Shown here in pieces: positions 51,762 to 60,507 of a stretch of DNA of 64,000 nt. Position numbers and translations under genes: made by a program. Location: positions 682,001 to 746,000 of the forward strand of contig NZ_LMLP01000001.1 of NCBI RefSeq assembly GCF_001421965.1. Reading direction: 5' to 3'. Position 1 is the first letter of the stretch, and each line of letters starts with the position of its first letter. The stretch comes from Sphingomonas sp. Leaf67 (lineage in GTDB: Bacteria > Pseudomonadota > Alphaproteobacteria > Sphingomonadales > Sphingomonadaceae). Below the pieces are notes generated by a model. It searched no databases. It worked only from the letters and a program-made list of their open reading frames with translations, and had not been told where the DNA came from.

Positions 51762-52583
51762 ATGGCTCTCGACACCGTCCCCGCGACTCCCGCCAGCTCC
51801 AAGCCGAAGCGTTCGGAAGGGGCCGACCTGATGGTCTTCCTGCTGAAGCTGGCGATCGTGGTGTTCATCATCCGATCGTTCCTGTTCTCGCCCTTTTCGA
51901 TCCCGTCGGGGTCGATGCAGCCGCGGCTGCTGATCGGCGACTATCTGTTCATCACCAAATGGAACTACGGCTATTCGCGCTATTCGCTGCCGTGGAACCT
52001 GCCGCTGATCCCGGGTCGCATCCTGCCGCGCACGCCGGCACGGGGCGACGTGGTGGTGTTCAAGGCGCCGCCGACCGCCAGACAGGATTATATCAAGCGC
52101 GTGATCGGCATTCCCGGCGACACGGTGCAGATGCGCGGCGGCCAGCTGTTCCTGAACGGAAAGGCGATTTCGAAGCAGCGTATGCCCGACTTCGTCGTGC
52201 CGGTGTCGCCCAACACCGACTGCGCGTATGAATTCCAGCGCGTCGTCGCCGAAAAGCCGGTCTGCGCCTATCCGCAATTCCGGGAAACGCTGCCGGGCGG
52301 AAAGAGCTACAACGTCCTCGACCTCGGCACGACCGAAGCCGACGATACCGGCGTGTTCACCGTGCCGACCGGTCACGCGTTCCTGATGGGCGACAATCGC
52401 GACGACAGCGCCGACAGCCGCTTCCCCGCGCGCGAGGGCGGCGGGATCGGCATCGTGCCGCTCCAGAATATCGAGGGCAAGGCGGTCGTGAACTTCTTCT
52501 CGACCGATGGTTCGGCGCAGTGGCTGCTGCCATGGACGTGGGTTTCGGCCGCACGGTGGAGCCGGATCGGGGAAGGCTTCTGA
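51762..52583 (+). CDS. lepB: Signal peptidase I
   Basis: Removes signal peptides from exported proteins. The 273-residue protein has one N-terminal helix (F-L-L-K-L-A-I-V-V-F-I-I-R-S-F), then the catalytic serine S51 in P-S-G-S-M-Q-P and general-base lysine K112 in D-Y-I-K-R-V-I-G-I-P-G-D, followed by G-D-N-R-D-D-S-A-D-S-R. The serine-lysine dyad spacing is typical of type I enzymes. The N-terminal tail is Lys- and Ser-rich. It overlaps rnc. Confidence 0.94.
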   Translation: MALDTVPATPASSKPKRSEGADLMVFLLKLAIVVFIIRSFLFSPFSIPSGSMQPRLLIGDYLFITKWNYGYSRYSLPWNLPLIPGRILPRTPARGDVVVFKAPPTARQDYIKRVIGIPGDTVQMRGGQLFLNGKAISKQRMPDFVVPVSPNTDCAYEFQRVVAEKPVCAYPQFRETLPGGKSYNVLDLGTTEADDTGVFTVPTGHAFLMGDNRDDSADSRFPAREGGGIGIVPLQNIEGKAVVNFFSTDGSAQWLLPWTWVSAARWSRIGEGF

Positions 52584-53248
52584 GCGACGCCCTGACCCGC
52601 TGGGTCGAACAGGCGCTGGGCCGCGCCCCGACCCGCATCGACGAATATCAGCGGGCCCTGACCCATGGCAGCACCGCGCAGGCGACCTATGAGCGGCTCG
52701 AGTTTCTCGGCGACCGCGTGCTCGGCCTGTCGGTCGCCGAATGGCTGTACGACCGCTTTCCCGCCGAAAGCGAGGGCGCGCTCTCGAAACGGTTCAACGC
52801 GCTGGTCACCGGCGCGGTCTGTGCCGACATCGCGCGGGCAATCGGCGTCGTTCCCCATCTGAAACTCGGCAAGCAGGCGCGCGACGATGGCGCGGGCGAC
52901 AGCGACAATGTGCTGGGCGACGTGATGGAGGCGCTGATTGGTGCCTTCTATCTCGACCACGGCCACGATGCCGCGCGCGCATTGGTCCGCAACCTCTGGT
53001 CGTCGCGGATCGATGCGCAACTGCGCGTACCGCGCCATCCGAAATCGGCGTTGCAGGAATGGGCCGCCGCGCATAACCGCCGCCCGCCCGAATATGCGAT
53101 CGTCGACAAGAGCGGCCCCGGCCACGCTCCCCGTTTCACCGTTCGCGTGACGATCGGCAAACTCGCCGCGGTCGAGGCGACCGGCACGTCGAAGCAGGAA
53201 GCCGAGACCGCGGCGGCAAAGGCGATGCTGGCGCAACTCGGCGGATAG
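52556..53248 (+). CDS. rnc: Ribonuclease III
   Basis: Cuts double-stranded RNA in rRNA and mRNA maturation. R-L-E-F-L-G-D-R-V-L-G-L-S-V is the active-site signature and D-V-M-E-A-L-I-G-A-F-Y-L-D carries the second acidic set. The C-terminal part (H-P-K-S-A-L-Q-E-W-A through A-A-A-K-A-M-L) is the dsRNA-binding domain. The start is uncertain: conserved sequence begins only near 52577, where no ATG exists. I give GTG 52556; ATGs at 52520 and 52532 are also open. Any of these overlaps the lepB 3' end. lepB-rnc is a widespread operon order. Confidence 0.9.
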   Translation: MEPDRGRLLSDALTRWVEQALGRAPTRIDEYQRALTHGSTAQATYERLEFLGDRVLGLSVAEWLYDRFPAESEGALSKRFNALVTGAVCADIARAIGVVPHLKLGKQARDDGAGDSDNVLGDVMEALIGAFYLDHGHDAARALVRNLWSSRIDAQLRVPRHPKSALQEWAAAHNRRPPEYAIVDKSGPGHAPRFTVRVTIGKLAAVEATGTSKQEAETAAAKAMLAQLGG

Positions 53249-53293
53249 GCCGGTCCCGCTGCCCGGTGTCGGACAGCGCCCGCCCCTGTCGCC

Positions 53294-53743
53294 TTATTTC
53301 GCCGCGCCGGTCTGTTTGTCGAATTCGGCCTTGGTCACGTTCAGCATCAGCCGGTTGCCCTTGACCGCGAACACGTCCGCCGGGATCATCGCCCGCGAAC
53401 CGCCCGACAGCAGCTGAACACCCTCGGGCTTCACCGCCTCGATCGTGCCGAGCGCCGCGCCCGACGAATCATACACGTTCGCACCGACCAGCAGATCGGC
53501 GGCGACGGCCGGAACCATGCGATTGGTGTTGCGCCGCGTCGGTCGGGCGTTGGTCGTCGTGCCCGCTTCGTCGCGCAGATTGTCGAGCGCGAATTGCTGA
53601 TCGCGATCGCTGGTCGCGCTGCGCGACGTGTCGTTGCCCAGCCGGCCGTCGGTCGACGGGGCCGCGCCGCCGGGGGTCTGGGCCTGCGCCGCGCCCGCGC
53701 CGAATATCAGCGCCGCCGCGACCAAAGCGAACCTTGCCGTCAT
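53294..53743 (-). CDS. Periplasmic PRC-barrel-like protein
   Basis: A 149-residue secreted protein. The signal peptide (M-T-A-R-F-A-L-V-A-A-A-L-I-F-G-A) is cleaved near A-Q-A. The first part of the mature chain is disordered and Thr/Arg-rich; the second half (V-G-A-N-V-Y-D-S-S-G-A-A-L-G-T-I-E-A-V) follows the PRC-barrel beta pattern. Function unknown. It is convergent with rnc, 45 bp away. Confidence 0.78.
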   Translation of the reverse strand: MTARFALVAAALIFGAGAAQAQTPGGAAPSTDGRLGNDTSRSATSDRDQQFALDNLRDEAGTTTNARPTRRNTNRMVPAVAADLLVGANVYDSSGAALGTIEAVKPEGVQLLSGGSRAMIPADVFAVKGNRLMLNVTKAEFDKQTGAAK

Positions 53744-53829
53744 GCTTCTCTCCTATGTCGATCGCATCGAACGATATTGTTTGCGCTAACGCTACGCCCG
53801 CGCACCCGACGTGGCAAAGGTTTCCGTCG

Positions 53830-54513
53830 TTACCGCCCGCCCAGCACCCGCAACTCGATCCGCCACCACCCGATCGCCCACAGCGCGCCGAACAGCCAGC
53901 CTGCCAGAACGTCGCTGGGCCAATGCACGCCTAGATAGACCCGGCTGCCCCCGATCGCGACGACCAGCAGCACCGCCGCGGTCATCGCACAGGCACGCGC
54001 CGCCGGACGCTGCAGCAACGGCCATGCCAGCGTCGCCAGCGTCAGATAGACGATCGCCGAATTCGCGGCGTGGCCGCTGGGGAAACTGTTCGACGTCTCC
54101 GTCATCAGATGCGGGACCAGATCGGGCCGTGCCCGCGCCACCCCATGCTTGAGCGCCACGTTGGCGAGCATGCCACCGGTACAGGCCAGCGCGACCAGCG
54201 CCCCGGTGCGCCACCGCCCCATGCTGGCCAACAGCAGCGTGACGAAGACGATGACGATCGTCAGTACGGTCGTACTACCCAGCGCGGTAACGTCGCGCAC
54301 CATCGACGCGAAATGCGCCGAGCCGACCGGTGCGCCATCGCTTCCGCGCAATGCCAGCAGCAACCGCCGGTCTAGCGCGAAGGTATCGCCCTCCACGACC
54401 CGCGTACCCAGAAAGAACAGGATCAGCAGCAGGCATCCGGCCATCGCGACGCCGATGATGCTCCACGGCAACCGGCGGGACGGACGAGGTTCGGAGTGCA
54501 GCGGATCGACCAT
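53830..54513 (-). CDS. PAP2-family membrane phosphatase
   Basis: A 227-residue membrane phosphatase of the PAP2 superfamily with five or six helices. The three catalytic motifs are in order: K-H-G-V-A-R-A-R-P, P-S-G-H-A-A-N-S and S-R-V-Y-L-G-V-H-W-P-S-D. Members dephosphorylate undecaprenyl pyrophosphate or phosphatidic acid type lipids; the substrate here is not known. The ATG at 54513 is chosen because the protein starts with a short cytoplasmic tail before the first helix. Confidence 0.88.
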   Translation of the reverse strand: MVDPLHSEPRPSRRLPWSIIGVAMAGCLLLILFFLGTRVVEGDTFALDRRLLLALRGSDGAPVGSAHFASMVRDVTALGSTTVLTIVIVFVTLLLASMGRWRTGALVALACTGGMLANVALKHGVARARPDLVPHLMTETSNSFPSGHAANSAIVYLTLATLAWPLLQRPAARACAMTAAVLLVVAIGGSRVYLGVHWPSDVLAGWLFGALWAIGWWRIELRVLGGR

Positions 54514-54568
54514 GCCCGACCGAACGCGGAACGCGATGAAACGGATGCCCGTCGTTACGCAAATCGCG

Positions 54569-56395
54569 TCAGGCGGCGACCGGCCGCGCCACCGGTTCGA
54601 TCGCGCCCGGAATGCGGAACTGCGCCAGCGACCGCGCAAGGGCATCGGCCCCGGTCAACAACCGGGCCAGCGTCTCGCCCGCCTCGCCCGCCGCCACCGC
54701 GTTGCGTTCGGTGACGCCGGCGATGTCGCGCATCCGCGCGTCCACGTCCTGCACGTCGCGCGCCTGCCGCTCGGCCGCGCCCGCCAGATCGGTGACCAGC
54801 GTCGACATCTCCTTCACATCGCGCAGGATCAGGGCCAGCTTGCCGCTGGCCGCCCCGACCAGATCGACACCCTCGACCGCGCACGACCGGGCGGAGGACA
54901 GCGATTCGGCGATATCGTGACTCGCCACCCGCAACCGCGTGGCGAGCTGGCTGACTTCCCGTGCGACGACCGCGAAACCATTGCCCGCCGCGCCGGCACG
55001 GGCCGCCTCCATCTGCGCGTTGAGGGCCAGCAGATGCGTCTGTTCGGCGATCGACCGGACCAGCCCGCCGATCGCGCCGATCTGTTCCGAACTCTCGTCG
55101 ATCCGTGCCATCGCCCGCACCGCCTCCGCCACGGTCCGGCGCGACTGTTCGGCGGCCTGCCCGGTCGAATGCGCGACCTCGGCGACCCGCCGAACCCCGA
55201 CGGTGTTGCGGTCGATCAGGGCCGTGACCTGCGTCAATCGATCGCCGACCACGCCGATCGCGTCCGACTGTTCGATGGTCCGCTGGGTCAGTTGTTCCGC
55301 GACGACGACGACGCTGCGAGTCTCGCAGTCGACCGCCCGCACCATTTGGTCGACCCTGGCCAGCAAGCCACCCAGTTGCGCCAGCGCCGAATCATAATCC
55401 TGTTTCAGCACCGCCGCATCGCCCGACAGCCCGGCGTGCAGGCGGAAGGTCAGGTCGCCCCGTGCGATCGCTGCCAGCCCCGCGCCGATGATGCGGATGG
55501 TATCGCGGTCGCGCTCGGCATCGATCCGGACGCGCCGGGCCGCGTCCTCGGCGTCGCGCGCATGGGCGTCGGTCAACCGCCTCGCTTCGGCTTCCAGCCG
55601 TTCGTTCTCGATGCCGGCAACGCGGAATACCTCCAGCGACCGGGCGATCCGTCCGATCTCGTCGCGCCGCTTGCGATGCTCCGGCGGTACGCTGACCGCG
55701 AAATCGCGCCGTGCCAGCGCATCGACGATGCCGGTCAGCCGGGCCAGCGGGACCGCGATCGACTGCGTCAGCAGCCATCCCATGGCCGCCGCGATCGCCA
55801 TCAGGCCGATACCGCCCCCGCCCAGCGCGACAAAGGCCTGGGTCATGGTCTCGTGCAATTCCGCCGCGCGGATGGCGATGCGCCGTTCCTCGCTGTCGCG
55901 TACCGCTTCGACCATCTTGTTGATGTATGTGACGCGCGCCTTTGCACCCGCCGCGATCAGCACGTGCGCCGCTCGTTCCCGCCCGCCCGGCTCCCGCGCC
56001 ATCGTTACCAGCGGGTCGCTGTAGTGCCGGCTCCAATCGGCAAAGGCGATGAGCGCGTCGCGCAGCAAGGCGCGTTGTTCCGGCCGATCGACCAGCGTCA
56101 ACAAGGTCCGCATCGACCCGACGAACTGCGCGCGCCCTTCGTAATAGGTGTCGAGATAGTTGAAATTGCCGGTCAACAGCACGCCGCGCAGTTGCGAGTT
56201 GACGCGGATCACGCCCTTTTCGGCGACATGCGACAGGCGGATGATCTTGGCGCTTTGCTGGTTCAGGTCCGCTGCACGTTGGATCGAATCGATCTGATGC
56301 GCGACCAGCGCGATCATCGCGATCGCGGTTGCCAGCAGAATGCCGAACGCGATCGTCAGCTTCGCGCGGGTGGAGCCGTCCCGAAACCGGATCAT
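54569..56395 (-). CDS. Methyl-accepting chemotaxis protein with CHASE3-like sensor
   Basis: A 608-residue chemoreceptor. TM1 (about 13-32) is followed by a long helical periplasmic domain (L-R-G-V-L-L-T-G-N-F-N-Y-L-D-T-Y motif) typical of CHASE3-type four-helix sensors, TM2 (about 190-212), a HAMP domain with a further helical linker and a second HAMP-like segment, and the signalling hairpin (S-I-A-E-Q-T-H-L-L-A-L-N-A-Q-M-E-A-A-R-A-G). It ends R-P-V-A-A without a tether pentapeptide. The ATG at 56395 has AAAGAG upstream; an ATG at 56413 is possible. No chemotaxis operon lies nearby. Confidence 0.9.
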   Translation of the reverse strand: MIRFRDGSTRAKLTIAFGILLATAIAMIALVAHQIDSIQRAADLNQQSAKIIRLSHVAEKGVIRVNSQLRGVLLTGNFNYLDTYYEGRAQFVGSMRTLLTLVDRPEQRALLRDALIAFADWSRHYSDPLVTMAREPGGRERAAHVLIAAGAKARVTYINKMVEAVRDSEERRIAIRAAELHETMTQAFVALGGGGIGLMAIAAAMGWLLTQSIAVPLARLTGIVDALARRDFAVSVPPEHRKRRDEIGRIARSLEVFRVAGIENERLEAEARRLTDAHARDAEDAARRVRIDAERDRDTIRIIGAGLAAIARGDLTFRLHAGLSGDAAVLKQDYDSALAQLGGLLARVDQMVRAVDCETRSVVVVAEQLTQRTIEQSDAIGVVGDRLTQVTALIDRNTVGVRRVAEVAHSTGQAAEQSRRTVAEAVRAMARIDESSEQIGAIGGLVRSIAEQTHLLALNAQMEAARAGAAGNGFAVVAREVSQLATRLRVASHDIAESLSSARSCAVEGVDLVGAASGKLALILRDVKEMSTLVTDLAGAAERQARDVQDVDARMRDIAGVTERNAVAAGEAGETLARLLTGADALARSLAQFRIPGAIEPVARPVAA

Positions 56396-56679
56396 CGCTC
56401 TTTGTACCCGCATCAACGGTCACATCCCCCTTTGCCGGTCCCATGGCCGTTGGCACCGACCGGACCGGTCAGGACGCCGGTCTCGCAATGCCATTCTCGC
56501 GATCAGAATAAGGGAAGATGGCTAACAAGCTCCTAACGCGGCAACGACTTGCCCTGCCAAGATCAAGCGTCCCTGTTACCGCTGGATTTTCATGACCAAT
56601 ATTTCCATCCATTACGCTCTTAACCAAACAACAAATAAATCCTGCCAGATCGCATCAATAGCATTCGGGGAGGATGAAG

Positions 56680-59124
56680 ATGGGTTTGGGTTTGTCGGCG
56701 ACAGCATTGGCATGGGTATTGGCCGCGGCACCGGCGCTCCCTGCGGAGCCGCCGCAGCAACCGGCGGGTGCGGATACCGTGACGACCGGCGTCGCCAAGG
56801 GCCGCGACCGGCTCGACAGCGCGACCTCGACCAGCGTCCTGCGCGAAGCCGAGATCGCCAAGCTCGCACCGCGTTCGATCGGCGAATTGCTGCGCGACAT
56901 TCCGGGCGTGCTGGCAGAGGCGCCGACCGGCGACGGCATCTCGAACATCACCATTCGCGGCCTGCCGCTTTCGTCCTCGGGCGCGAAGTTCATCCAGTTG
57001 CAGGAAGACGGCCTGCCGGTGATGGAGTTCGGCGACATCGTCGGTGCCAGCGCCGACACCGCGCTCCGCGTCGATCTGAACCTCGCGCAGGTCGAGGCGA
57101 TCCGCGGCGGCTCCGCCTCGACGTTTGCGTCGAACGCGCCGGGGGGGATTATCAACTTCATATCGAAGACCGGCGAGCGGGACGGCGGCGCGGTGGCGCT
57201 GAGCGCGGGTCTCGACTTCGACCAATATCGTGCCGATTTCGACTATGGTCGCCGGATCGACGCGCAGACCCGATTCCATATCGGCGGCTTCTATCGCCAG
57301 GGCGAGGGCGTGCGCCGCATCGGGTTCGACGGGCAGCGCGGCGGCCAGATCAAGGCGAACGTCACCCGCGAATTCACCGGCGGCTACATCCGGTTGTACG
57401 GCAAATATCTCGACGACCGCTCGCCATCCTATGATTCGGTGCCGCTGGGCATTTCCGGCAGCAACGACGACCCCGAACTTCGCGCCGTCGCCGGGTTCGA
57501 TCCGACCCGCGACACGCTGTCGACCCGCGCGCTGCAATCCTTCGTCGTGCTCGACGAACGCAACCAGCCGATCGTCGAGGATATCCGCAAGGGCCAGCAC
57601 GTCCGGCAACTGGCATTCGGCGTCGAAACCGCGATGACGCTCAGCGACTGGACGGTCATCGACCGCTTCCGCGTGTCGAGCCGCAGCGGCGGGCTGGTCG
57701 GCCCGTTCACCGCGCTGTACCTGACCCCGGCGGCGGCCCTCGCCCGGCTCGGCGCGACCGGCGGCAGCTTCCGCTACGCCAGCGGTGCGAACGCCGGCAA
57801 GGCGATCGTCGATCCGACCGCGCTGAACGGCAACGGGCTGATCGGCATCTACAACATCCGCGACCGGCGGCAGGCCGATGTCGGCAACGTCACCAACGAC
57901 CTGCGCGCCAGCCGCGTGTGGAAGGTCGGCGACGGCGACCTGACCACCACCGCCGGCTTCTATGTCGCGCGGCAGGCGATCGACACCTCGATCCTGTACG
58001 GCACCGCGATCACCGAAGTGAAGGGCGGCGGCGATGCCGAGTTGCTCGACGTGTTCACCAGCGCCGGCGCGGCGCGCACGGCGGGCGGCATCTATGCCTA
58101 TAACCCGTTGTCGGGCACGCAGCGCCGCACCCTGCGGCTGAACTACAGCGTCAACGCGCCGTTCGCGTCGGCCAATTACAAGATCGGCCGCGTGTCGATC
58201 GGCGGCAGCCTGCGCTACGACTTCGGCAGTGCGAGGGGGCAGGTCTTCGGCGTCGAGCTGGGGGGTGGTCGGGTCGGACAGGTCGCCCGCGACATCGATG
58301 GCGACAGCGTGATTTCCGCGCCCGAACAGCGCGTCGGCGTGACCCCGACGGCACCGGGGCTGGTCGACTATCGCTATCGCTACCTGTCCTATTCGACCGG
58401 CGTGAACTTCCGCATCGCTGAGCCGCTGGCGGTGTTCGCCCGCTACAGCCATGGCGCGCGGGCCAATGCCGACCGCATCACCTTCGGTTCGGTCATCGAC
58501 AATGCGACCGGCCGGCTCGCCATTCCGTCCGCCGCCTACGACCCGGTGAAGCAGGCCGAGATCGGCGTGAAATACCGCCAGCCGAACCTGACGCTGAACC
58601 TGACCGGCTTCCATGTCGACGCGCAGGATTCGAACATCAACACCTCGACCGGAGCGGTGATCGCCCGCGATTACAATGCGAAGGGTCTGGAATTCGAAGG
58701 CGGGTTCCGCATGGGGCTGTTCAGCCTGAACGGCGGCGCGACCTATACCGACGCCACCATCGTCCGCGACCGGGTGGATCCGACCGTCAACGGCAACAAG
58801 CCGCGTCACCAGGCCAGCCTGATCTTTCAGGCGACGCCGCAGATCAGCACCGACCGGTTCGCGGTAGGCGCGGTGTTGATCGGCACCACCGACAGCTTCG
58901 CGCAGGACGTCAACCTGCTGAAGATGCCGGGCTATGTCACCACCAACGCCTTTGCACAGGTCCATGCGACCGACCGGCTGCTGCTGTCGCTCAACGCCAC
59001 CAACCTGTTCGACGTGGTGGCGCTGACCGGCATCGACGAGGATCGCATCCCGACCAGCGGCATCGTGCGCGGACGCCTGCTCAACGGCCGCGCCATTTCG
59101 GCCACGGCACGGTTCGATTTCTGA
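56680..59124 (+). CDS. TonB-dependent receptor
   Basis: An 814-residue outer-membrane receptor. The signal peptide (G-L-S-A-T-A-L-A-W-V-L-A-A-A-P-A) is followed by V-T-T-G-V-A-K-G-R-D as the TonB-box region, a plug with I-G-E-L-L-R-D-I-P-G-V, R-G-L-P-L-S and V-E-A-I-R-G-G-S-A-S-T-F-A-S, and a barrel ending in a C-terminal Phe (A-T-A-R-F-D-F). The ATG at 56680 is best placed behind GGGGAGG. Regularly spaced N-x-T-N-L-F near the end is typical. Ligand unknown. No Fur-like site is evident upstream, unlike the receptor at 27235. Confidence 0.88.
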   Translation: MGLGLSATALAWVLAAAPALPAEPPQQPAGADTVTTGVAKGRDRLDSATSTSVLREAEIAKLAPRSIGELLRDIPGVLAEAPTGDGISNITIRGLPLSSSGAKFIQLQEDGLPVMEFGDIVGASADTALRVDLNLAQVEAIRGGSASTFASNAPGGIINFISKTGERDGGAVALSAGLDFDQYRADFDYGRRIDAQTRFHIGGFYRQGEGVRRIGFDGQRGGQIKANVTREFTGGYIRLYGKYLDDRSPSYDSVPLGISGSNDDPELRAVAGFDPTRDTLSTRALQSFVVLDERNQPIVEDIRKGQHVRQLAFGVETAMTLSDWTVIDRFRVSSRSGGLVGPFTALYLTPAAALARLGATGGSFRYASGANAGKAIVDPTALNGNGLIGIYNIRDRRQADVGNVTNDLRASRVWKVGDGDLTTTAGFYVARQAIDTSILYGTAITEVKGGGDAELLDVFTSAGAARTAGGIYAYNPLSGTQRRTLRLNYSVNAPFASANYKIGRVSIGGSLRYDFGSARGQVFGVELGGGRVGQVARDIDGDSVISAPEQRVGVTPTAPGLVDYRYRYLSYSTGVNFRIAEPLAVFARYSHGARANADRITFGSVIDNATGRLAIPSAAYDPVKQAEIGVKYRQPNLTLNLTGFHVDAQDSNINTSTGAVIARDYNAKGLEFEGGFRMGLFSLNGGATYTDATIVRDRVDPTVNGNKPRHQASLIFQATPQISTDRFAVGAVLIGTTDSFAQDVNLLKMPGYVTTNAFAQVHATDRLLLSLNATNLFDVVALTGIDEDRIPTSGIVRGRLLNGRAISATARFDF

Positions 59125-59132
59125 AGGTGCGG

Positions 59133-59208
<76 letters not shown>

Positions 59209-59223
59209 ACGAAGCGACGTCCC

Positions 59224-59700
59224 CTAATCTTGCGGGCGGGCGCGGTCAACCAGATGATGGAGTTGCCGCACCGTCCGCCCGCTCACTGGATCGCGCCAGT
59301 CGCCCGCGATCCGGACGAGCGGGCCGAGCACGAAGTCGCGCTCGCGAAAGCTGATATGCGGCACGGTAAGCCCCGGCCCCGACCAGCATCCCCCCGACCA
59401 CAGGACGATATCGAGGTCGAGGACGCGCGATCCCCAGCGCCGTCCGCGCCGCCGCCCGAACGCCTGCTCGATCGCCTTCAACCGGATCAGCAGCGCCGCT
59501 GGCGACAGATCGCTGTCGATCAGCGCTGCCGTGTTGGCATAGCGTCGCAGCGACGGCCCCAGCGGCGCGCTGCCGATGACCGGCGCGACCGCGCTTACCC
59601 CCTTCAGCGCCGCGATCGCCGCGCGGATCGTCGCGGTCGGACCGCCATGCCGCCCCCGCCGGTTCGATCCGATCGCTATCGCATAGGTTGAGGTCGTCAT
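59224..59700 (-). CDS. folK: 2-amino-4-hydroxy-6-hydroxymethyldihydropteridine pyrophosphokinase
   Basis: Transfers pyrophosphate from ATP to the pterin in folate synthesis, supplying FolP. The 158-residue enzyme shows the start A-I-A-I-G-S-N-R and the HPPK signature R-R-W-G-S-R-V-L-D-L-D-I-V-L-W, where the D-L-D pair binds the metal ions, and V-P-H-I-S-F-R-E-R-D-F-V-L-G-P-L. It is 22 bp from the divergent glycosylase gene. folP is 17 kb away, so folate genes are not clustered here. Confidence 0.93.
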   Translation of the reverse strand: MTTSTYAIAIGSNRRGRHGGPTATIRAAIAALKGVSAVAPVIGSAPLGPSLRRYANTAALIDSDLSPAALLIRLKAIEQAFGRRRGRRWGSRVLDLDIVLWSGGCWSGPGLTVPHISFRERDFVLGPLVRIAGDWRDPVSGRTVRQLHHLVDRARPQD

Positions 59701-59722
59701 CGCCCGCGCCTATCGCGCGGAC

Positions 59723-60442
59723 ATGGAAATCACCACCCCCGCCCCGCTCGACCCCGACGCCGCCGCCCATGACCCGCTCGAAGCCGCGCCCGCCGCCGAG
59801 CCGTCCGCTGCCGAGCCGTCGCGCGACTGCCCGCGCTGCCCGCGCCTCGTCGAGCTGCGCGAAACGCTGCGCGTCGAACATCCGACATGGTGGAACGCGC
59901 CGGTGCCAGTGCTGGCCGATCCCGATCCGTGGCTGGCGATCATCGGCCTCGCGCCGGGATTGCAGGGTGCCAACCGCACCGCCCGCCCGTTCACCGGCGA
60001 CCGGTCGGGGCCGCTGTTCTGGGACACGCTGATCGCCGCCGGGCTGGCCGAGGGCAGCTATAGTGGCCGGGTCGAGGACGCGCCGGTGCCCAAGGGGATC
60101 GCGATCATCAACGCGGTCCGCTGCCTGCCGCCCGAAAACAAGCCGTCCCCGGAGGAAATCCGCACGTGCCGCCCGTTCCTCGACGCCGATCTGGCGGCGA
60201 TGCCGTCGCTGCGCGTCGTCGTCGCGCTGGGTGCCATCGCGCACCAGTCGGCGGTCAAGGTGCTGGGCGGTCGCCTGCCCAAGGCGCCGTTCGCGCATCT
60301 GGCCGAACATGCCATGCCCGGCGGGCGGACGCTGATCGATAGCTATCACTGCTCACGCTACAACCAGAATATCGGGCGACTGACGCCCGAGATGTTCGCA
60401 GCGGTCTTCGCCCGCGCGATCGAACTGCGCGAGGCACGCTGA
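59723..60442 (+). CDS. Family 5 uracil-DNA glycosylase (UdgB type)
   Basis: Excises uracil, hypoxanthine or related lesions from DNA. The 239-residue protein has C-P-R-C-P-R-L as Fe-S ligand candidates at the start of the domain, I-I-G-L-A-P-G-L-Q-G-A-N-R-T-A-R-P-F-T-G-D as the first active-site motif, and S-Y-H-C-S-R-Y-N-Q-N as the second. The G-L-A-P-G motif lacks the Asp of family 1, the feature that marks UdgB enzymes. The first 30 residues are Ala/Pro/Glu-rich and disordered. It is divergent from folK. Confidence 0.87.
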   Translation: MEITTPAPLDPDAAAHDPLEAAPAAEPSAAEPSRDCPRCPRLVELRETLRVEHPTWWNAPVPVLADPDPWLAIIGLAPGLQGANRTARPFTGDRSGPLFWDTLIAAGLAEGSYSGRVEDAPVPKGIAIINAVRCLPPENKPSPEEIRTCRPFLDADLAAMPSLRVVVALGAIAHQSAVKVLGGRLPKAPFAHLAEHAMPGGRTLIDSYHCSRYNQNIGRLTPEMFAAVFARAIELREAR

Positions 60443-60507
60443 ATCCGCTTGTGCGTCGGCACCGGCCCGGTAGCGTGGCCGGCAGAGAATATAGGGGGAA
60501 TTGCCAC

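Noticed and set aside
56417..56679. Cobalamin riboswitch before the second TonB receptor
   Set aside because: The B12-box and the other conserved blocks are not visible.
56620..58965. 780-codon frame antisense to the TonB receptor
   Set aside because: Shadow of the receptor gene, no signal or motif.
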